Part shown: positions 14,834 to 18,626 of the stretch, piece after piece | Layout of the letters: every line of letters begins with the position of its first letter | How positions within the stretch are numbered: position 1 is the first letter of the stretch | Assembly: GCA_036568605.1 (NCBI GenBank) | Contig: DATCSE010000236.1 | Coordinates: 1 to 18,626 of the forward strand | DNA from: DATCSE01 sp036568605 | Lineage (GTDB): Bacteria; Pseudomonadota; Gammaproteobacteria; Burkholderiales; Burkholderiaceae_C | Direction: 5' to 3' | DNA: 18,626 nt | Made by a program: the position numbers and the translations under genes | The notes under the pieces: generated by a model | What the model saw: only the letters and a program-made list of their open reading frames with translations | What the model was told of the DNA's origin: nothing | Database searches by the model: none

Positions 14834-16420
14834 TCAGAACACCTTGCGCTCCGACAGCGGCGGCGGCACCCACTCGTACAGCCAGGTCTCGGTCAGCGGC
14901 TGGCCGTTCAGGCTCAGGTACAGGCGCAGGGTGACGGGGTCGGTGTTGGCCTCCGGCACGATGTCGAACATCGCGCGCCAGCCGCGCACCGAGTTCAGCG
15001 GGCGTGCCGAGGTGATCTCGATCTTGCCGCTGGAGGCGCTGATCACCGGCTCGATCTTGACCGACGAATCGATCACCGAGAAGTCGCCGCCGGCGAAGTC
15101 GACCGCGAAGCGGAACGAGTAGCGGCCGCGCTTCTGGCCGACGATGCCGCCGATGCCGGTGCGGGTCGCGACGCAGCGCGCCAGCGTCGACTTGATCGGT
15201 GCGTCGTCGCACCAGTACAGCCGGTAGCCGAACAGCAGCTCCTGGCCCGGCTGCGGCTTCGCGGCCGGGTTCCAGAACGCGACGATGTTGTCGAAGGTCT
15301 CGTCCGCGGTCGGGATCTCGGCCAGCTGCACCGAGCCCGCGCCCCAGCCGCCCTTGGGCTCGACCCACAGCGACGGGCGCCGGTCGTAGAACGCGCCGTC
15401 GTCCTGGTAGTGGTCGAAGTCGCGGTCGCGCTGCATCAGGCCGAAGCCGCGCGGGTTCTGGTCGGCGAAGCTGTTGAAGCGCAGGATCGCCGGGTTGCGC
15501 AGCGGGCGCCAGATCCACTCGCCGGTGCCGCTCAGCATCGACAGGCCGTCCGAGTCGTGGATCTCGGGCCGCCAGTCGTTCGCGGCGCGGCGATCGTTCT
15601 CGCCGGTCTGGTACATGCTGGTGCACGGCGCGATGCCGAGCCGCTCGATCTCCTTGCGGGGGTACAGCGCGGCATCGACCTCCATCAGCATCGTGTCGCC
15701 CGGCGTGATCGCGAAGCGGTACGCGCCGCTGATGCTGGGCGAGTCCAGCAGGGCGTAGACGACCAGCGTGGCCGAATTCGGCGCCGGCCGCTCGAAGTAG
15801 AACTCGGTGAAGTCGGGGAACTCTTCCGGCCGCGGCAGTGCGGTGTCGACTGCGAGCCCGCGGGCCGACAGCCCGTACTGGCGCGTGCCGCTGGTCGAGC
15901 GGAAGTAGCTCGCGCCGAGGAAGGCCGCGACGTCGTGCCGCGGCGCGGTGTGGTAGACGACCTGGAAGCCGGCGAACCCCAGGTCCTTGGGCTGCTGCTC
16001 GCCGCGCAGGCCGCTCTTGCCGTAGTCGAACATCGTCGGGTCATAGGCGAGCTCCTGCGCCGAGCCGCTGCTGTCGACCTCGAACATCTGCACCGGCCGC
16101 TTGAAGAACATGCCGAGGTGGAACAGCTTGAGCTGGTAACGCAACTTGTCGTCGGCCCACAGCGCGTGGTCGGGCTTGTAGCGAATCGACTGGTACTGGT
16201 CGAAGTCCAGCGCCGCGACCGCCGGCGGCAGCGTGCGCTTGTCGGGCTTGTACGGCGACGCGGACAAGGCGCGCGCACGACCCTTCAGTGCAGCGTAGCT
16301 GAACGGTTGGGGCTTGCCCAGCGGCTTGATGCCGGCCGCACGAGCTTCCGGAGACAGCAGCAGGCTCGGGCCGAGCGCGGCGGCGGCGCCTGCGGCGCCC
16401 AGCAGTTTTCGTCTTTTCAT
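14834..16420 (-). CDS. Tat-exported periplasmic glucan biosynthesis protein (OpgG/OpgD family)
   Basis: A 528-residue member of the MdoG/OpgG-OpgD family, periplasmic proteins that process the osmoregulated beta-glucan backbone. Characteristic stretches are FDQYQSIRYKPDHALW, LKLFHLGMFFKRPVQMFEV, GFAGFQVVYHTAP, SYFRSTSGTRQYGLSARGLA, TSMYQTGENDRR, IHDSDGLSMLSGTGEWIWRPL, RDFDHYQDDGAFYDRRPSLWVEP and the C-terminal PLTETWLYEW. The N-terminus KRRKLLGAAGAAAALGPSLL is a twin-arginine signal with cleavage near ARA-A. This is as in E. coli OpgD rather than OpgG, which uses Sec. I chose the ATG at 16420 because it starts right at the twin-arginine region; a GTG at 16429 is in frame. No opgH, opgC or opgB is adjacent, so the glucosyltransferase must be elsewhere, if present. 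The jmjC gene is 109 bases upstream on the same strand. Confidence 0.93.
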   Translation of the reverse strand: MKRRKLLGAAGAAAALGPSLLLSPEARAAGIKPLGKPQPFSYAALKGRARALSASPYKPDKRTLPPAVAALDFDQYQSIRYKPDHALWADDKLRYQLKLFHLGMFFKRPVQMFEVDSSGSAQELAYDPTMFDYGKSGLRGEQQPKDLGFAGFQVVYHTAPRHDVAAFLGASYFRSTSGTRQYGLSARGLAVDTALPRPEEFPDFTEFYFERPAPNSATLVVYALLDSPSISGAYRFAITPGDTMLMEVDAALYPRKEIERLGIAPCTSMYQTGENDRRAANDWRPEIHDSDGLSMLSGTGEWIWRPLRNPAILRFNSFADQNPRGFGLMQRDRDFDHYQDDGAFYDRRPSLWVEPKGGWGAGSVQLAEIPTADETFDNIVAFWNPAAKPQPGQELLFGYRLYWCDDAPIKSTLARCVATRTGIGGIVGQKRGRYSFRFAVDFAGGDFSVIDSSVKIEPVISASSGKIEITSARPLNSVRGWRAMFDIVPEANTDPVTLRLYLSLNGQPLTETWLYEWVPPPLSERKVF

Positions 16421-16490
16421 GGATGGCACAGCCGCGGCAGGCGGCGCAATGTCGGAGCGGGCGCCATTTTGCGGGCTCCGGCGAACCGGT

Positions 16491-16509
16491 GTGTCTCAGA
16501 TTGAGACAC
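16491..16509. repeat. Perfect 8-base inverted repeat between the JmjC and OpgG/D genes
   Basis: GTGTCTCA-GAT-TGAGACAC is a perfect palindrome with a three-base centre. It lies 20 bases past the JmjC gene stop and about 70 bases before the OpgG/D start. Because no T-run follows in the direction of transcription, it looks more like a protein-binding operator than an intrinsic terminator. A similar half-site, GTGTCTC, occurs at 17721-17727 before apbC. Confidence 0.6.
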
Positions 16510-16529
16510 GAGCCGGCCCTACCGCGCGT

Positions 16530-17636
16530 TCACCACTCGCGTATCGCCGGGTTCGCGAACTGGAAGTTGTTCGGCAGCGCCAGGTTCGAGTACGAAAACG
16601 ACAGGCTCACGTCCAGCGAGCGGACCTGGTGCCACCAGCCCAGCGGCAGGAAGATCGTTTCGCCCGGCTCGACCACGACCTCGAACACGGTCGCGTCGCG
16701 GAACGCCGGGAAGCGGTCGTAGTCGGGGTCGTCGAGGTCGATCGGGCTGTAGACCTCGAAGTGGTTGTACAGGCTGGGCGTGTCCAGCGGCGAGATGAAG
16801 CGCCAGAGCTTGCGGCCGACGATCTGCGTGTGGAACAGCATCACGGTGTCATGGTGCAGCGGCGTCACGGTGCCGGCCGGGCCGAACCAGAACGACGCGC
16901 GCTCGGCGAGCTGGCTGCGGTCGCAGACGTCGGGCAGGTTGCCGATATCGTCCAGCAGCGGCGCGAAGCCGGGCTGGCGCAGCGCCTCGTTGTTCGCGGT
17001 CAGGTAGTAGTCGTTGGTCGCGCCGCCGCGCATCACCGCGGCCACGAAATCGGCCAGCCGCGCGGTGCGGCGGTGGTTCAGCTTGTTCTGCTCGTAGTTC
17101 GGATCGGCGCTGCGCTCGGCCTGGATCTCGACCTGCAGGTGGCCGAAGCGCTCGGCCAGGTCCTGCGGCGACCAGCGCTTCATCGCCGGCCAATGGCGCG
17201 CGATGCCGGTCAGCACCACCGGGCGGCTGCCGCGAACGTAGCGCTCGAGGAACTCGGCGCGCGGAACATGCGGCCGCTTCTCGACCCGGCAGTAGTGCGG
17301 ATCCAGCTCCTTCAGCAACTGCTGGTTGCGCACCACCGATTCGAGCTTGCGGTGCAGTTGCCGCACGCGGCGCGCGGCCAGGAAGATCGGGCTGCTCTCG
17401 ATCGAGCGGATCGCCTGCTCGCAGACCGCGCGGTTCAATCCGGCGGCGGTCATCGTCGCGAGCATCGAGTCGGGCGAGCAATCGCGCAGCCTGTTTTCGG
17501 CGATCCACTGCTGCCAGCCGGCATCGAGCGGGCGGGCCTGCGGCGCCTGCATCTCGAGCGGGCGCGGCGCCTGCGGCATGCCGGGCGGCAAGGTCAGCGG
17601 ACGGGGTGCGGGCGAAATCAGAGCGGCGGCAGACAT
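16530..17636 (-). CDS. JmjC/cupin-8-type Fe(II)/2-oxoglutarate oxygenase
   Basis: A 368-residue cytoplasmic protein. The C-terminal two thirds form a cupin-8/JmjC double-stranded beta helix: RVEKRPHVPRAEFLERYVRGSRPVVLTG, then FWFGPAGTVTPLHHDTVMLFHTQIVGRKLWRFISP and VVVEPGETIFLPLGWWHQVRSLDVSLSFS. The iron ligands would be H261-x-D263 (LHHDT) and distal H336 (GWWHQV), all present. The GRKLW lysine could bind the 2-oxoglutarate carboxylate. The first 110 residues are a proline-rich leader and a helical part (LESVVRNQQLLKEL) not typical of the core family. Bacterial members of this fold include ribosomal, protein and small-molecule hydroxylases; the substrate here is unknown. It starts at 17636 with no visible Shine-Dalgarno sequence; a TAGAAT hexamer lies seven bases before the ATG. 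It is divergent from apbC. Confidence 0.88.
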   Translation of the reverse strand: MSAAALISPAPRPLTLPPGMPQAPRPLEMQAPQARPLDAGWQQWIAENRLRDCSPDSMLATMTAAGLNRAVCEQAIRSIESSPIFLAARRVRQLHRKLESVVRNQQLLKELDPHYCRVEKRPHVPRAEFLERYVRGSRPVVLTGIARHWPAMKRWSPQDLAERFGHLQVEIQAERSADPNYEQNKLNHRRTARLADFVAAVMRGGATNDYYLTANNEALRQPGFAPLLDDIGNLPDVCDRSQLAERASFWFGPAGTVTPLHHDTVMLFHTQIVGRKLWRFISPLDTPSLYNHFEVYSPIDLDDPDYDRFPAFRDATVFEVVVEPGETIFLPLGWWHQVRSLDVSLSFSYSNLALPNNFQFANPAIREW

Positions 17637-17801
17637 GTGAAAAATTCTAGGTTTCGGCCCCCTTTGTTCGGCCGCGAAAAGCGCGGCTTTACCACCGTTT
17701 TACGCAGGTGGATACGAGTTGTGTCTCGCGTGCCGAGCGTCGCGACGGGCTAGACTCCTCGGCATCTCCGGCAATCCCCGCCTTTTCAGGCCACCCCTTC
17801 A
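17637..17801. promoter_or_regulatory. Divergent control region between the JmjC gene and apbC
   Basis: This 165-base gap holds TAGAAT on the minus strand (17651-17646), close before the JmjC start. It also has a hairpin GCCGCG-AAAAG-CGCGGC (17672-17688), a GTGTCTC half-site at 17721-17727, and GCTAGACT on the plus strand with TAGACT at 17751-17756 as a possible -10 for apbC, 45 bases before its ATG. None of the hexamers has a convincing -35. Confidence 0.4.
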
Positions 17802-18626
17802 ATGTCCGTCAGCGAACAGGCCGTTACCAACGCGCTCCAAGCCGTCGTCGACCCGAACACCGGGCGCGATTTCGTCTCGTCCAAGCAGGTCAGGAACCTG
17901 CGGGTCGACGGCGGCGACGTGGCCTTCGACGTCGAGCTCGGCTATCCGGCGAAGAGCCAGATCCCGGGGCTGCGCAAGGCACTGATCGCGGCGGCGCGCG
18001 GGGTGGCCGGCGTCGAGAACGTCAGCGTCAACCTGACGTCGAAGATCATCGCGCACGCGGTGCAGCGCGGCGTGCAGCTGCTGCCCAAGGTCAAGAACAT
18101 CGTCGCGGTCGCGTCCGGCAAGGGCGGCGTCGGCAAGAGCACGACTGCGGTCAACCTCGCGCTCGCGCTGGCGGCCGAAGGCGCGACGGTGGGCATCCTC
18201 GATGCCGACATCTACGGTCCCAGCCAGCCGATGATGATGGGCATCACCGGCCGGCCCGAGAGCGAAGACGGCAAGACCATGGAACCGCTCGAGAACTACG
18301 GCGTGCAGGTGATGTCGATCGGCTTCCTGATCGACGCCGACAACCCGATGATCTGGCGCGGCCCGATGGCGACGCAGGCACTCGAGCAGCTCTTGCGCCA
18401 GACCAACTGGAACGACCTGGACTACCTGATCGTCGACCTGCCGCCCGGCACCGGCGACATCCAGCTGACGCTGTCGCAGCGCGTGCCGCTGACCGGCGCG
18501 GTGATCGTCACGACGCCGCAGGACATCGCGCTGCTGGACGCGAAGAAGGGTATCAAGATGTTCGAGAAGGTCGGCGTGCCCATCCTCGGCATCGTCGAAA
18601 ACATGGCGGTGCACGTCTGCGAAAAC
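17802..18626 (+). CDS. apbC: Iron-sulfur cluster carrier ApbC/Mrp, C-terminus cut by the window edge
   Basis: The frame is open from the ATG at 17802 to the window end, 275 codons. The family is usually about 360 residues, so roughly a quarter is missing. Residues 1-85 are the MIP18/DUF59-type domain (ALQAVVDPNTGRDFVSSKQVRNL, GVENVSVNLTSKI). The Mrp/NBP35 ATPase follows, with the deviant Walker A SGKGGVGKST (signature lysine K107), the switch region GILDADIYGPSQPMMMG, MIWRGPMATQALEQLL and Walker B YLIVDLPPGTGD. The last visible residues, ENMAVHVCEN, start the conserved CxxC that holds a bridging Fe-S cluster in the dimer; its second cysteine lies just beyond the window. The protein assembles and delivers Fe-S clusters in the cytoplasm using ATP. 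The Shine-Dalgarno sequence is weak (CAGG). Confidence 0.97.
   Translation, partial: MSVSEQAVTNALQAVVDPNTGRDFVSSKQVRNLRVDGGDVAFDVELGYPAKSQIPGLRKALIAAARGVAGVENVSVNLTSKIIAHAVQRGVQLLPKVKNIVAVASGKGGVGKSTTAVNLALALAAEGATVGILDADIYGPSQPMMMGITGRPESEDGKTMEPLENYGVQVMSIGFLIDADNPMIWRGPMATQALEQLLRQTNWNDLDYLIVDLPPGTGDIQLTLSQRVPLTGAVIVTTPQDIALLDAKKGIKMFEKVGVPILGIVENMAVHVCEN

Noticed and set aside
12660..15122. Plus-strand open frame of about 820 codons opposite metG and part of the glucan gene
   Set aside because: Antisense shadow: low-complexity composition, while metG on the other strand has every expected motif.
16424..16438. TGGCAC as a sigma-54 promoter
   Set aside because: The -12 position reads CGGC instead of TTGC, and it points along the plus strand where no gene starts.
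14777..16504. Plus-strand open frame of about 575 codons opposite the OpgG/D gene
   Set aside because: Composition of an antisense shadow with no recognisable domain.
17672..17688. Hairpin GCCGCG-AAAAG-CGCGGC as an intrinsic terminator
   Set aside because: It lies between divergent starts, where no transcript should end, and has no proper T-run.

Overview
The window looks like ordinary chromosome from a GC-rich betaproteobacterium, most likely Burkholderiales of the Rubrivivax/Leptothrix/Methylibium or Comamonadaceae kind. The reasons are the very high GC with strong third-position bias, a DUF3460 gene just upstream of scpA, a Kdo 3-hydroxylase gene, the apbC/metG neighbourhood, and dispersed TTCGACA(A/G)GCTCAG-type repeats. 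I placed 18 protein-coding genes, two of them cut by the window edges. I see no rRNA, tRNA, CRISPR array, transposase or phage gene. Most long open frames opposite these genes are GC-driven shadows.

Layout. (1) 1-428, minus strand: N-terminal part of a KefF/MdaB-like flavodoxin-fold oxidoreductase. It is divergent from a plus-strand run: an orphan ParA-type ATPase, a MaoC-like hydratase, a NarL-type response regulator and an overlapping hybrid histidine kinase (568-4303). (2) 4304-4442: convergent gap filled with short inverted repeats. (3) 4443-6414, minus strand: a secreted HExxH metallopeptidase with an inserted PA domain, preceded by and overlapping a small secreted protein of unknown function. 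(4) 6603-7677, minus strand: DUF3460 protein and ScpA. They are divergent from a BamE-like lipoprotein and a CYTH-CHAD protein (7746-9870). (5) 9886-12506, minus strand: a SulP anion transporter whose stop overlaps the start of a Kdo hydroxylase. (6) 12663-17636, minus strand: methionyl-tRNA synthetase, a Tat-exported glucan biosynthesis protein (OpgG/OpgD family) and a JmjC/cupin-8 oxygenase. (7) 17802-end, plus strand: N-terminal three quarters of the Fe-S carrier ApbC/Mrp.

Functional themes. Several genes concern the cell envelope: the BamE-like lipoprotein, KdoO, the OpgG/D protein and the secreted peptidase pair. Others are housekeeping: ScpA, MetG and ApbC. The two-component pair is a self-contained regulatory unit whose target is not evident here. 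Two separate iron/2-oxoglutarate-type oxygenases (KdoO and the JmjC protein) are present. The least explained parts are the small secreted protein plus PA-domain peptidase, the ParA-MaoC pair, and some short perfect palindromes in the intergenic regions (7708-7722 and 16491-16509).

Limits. All calls come from reading translations and motifs by eye. No database search, structure prediction or promoter scoring was run. Promoter calls rest on -10-like hexamers only, since none has a good -35.
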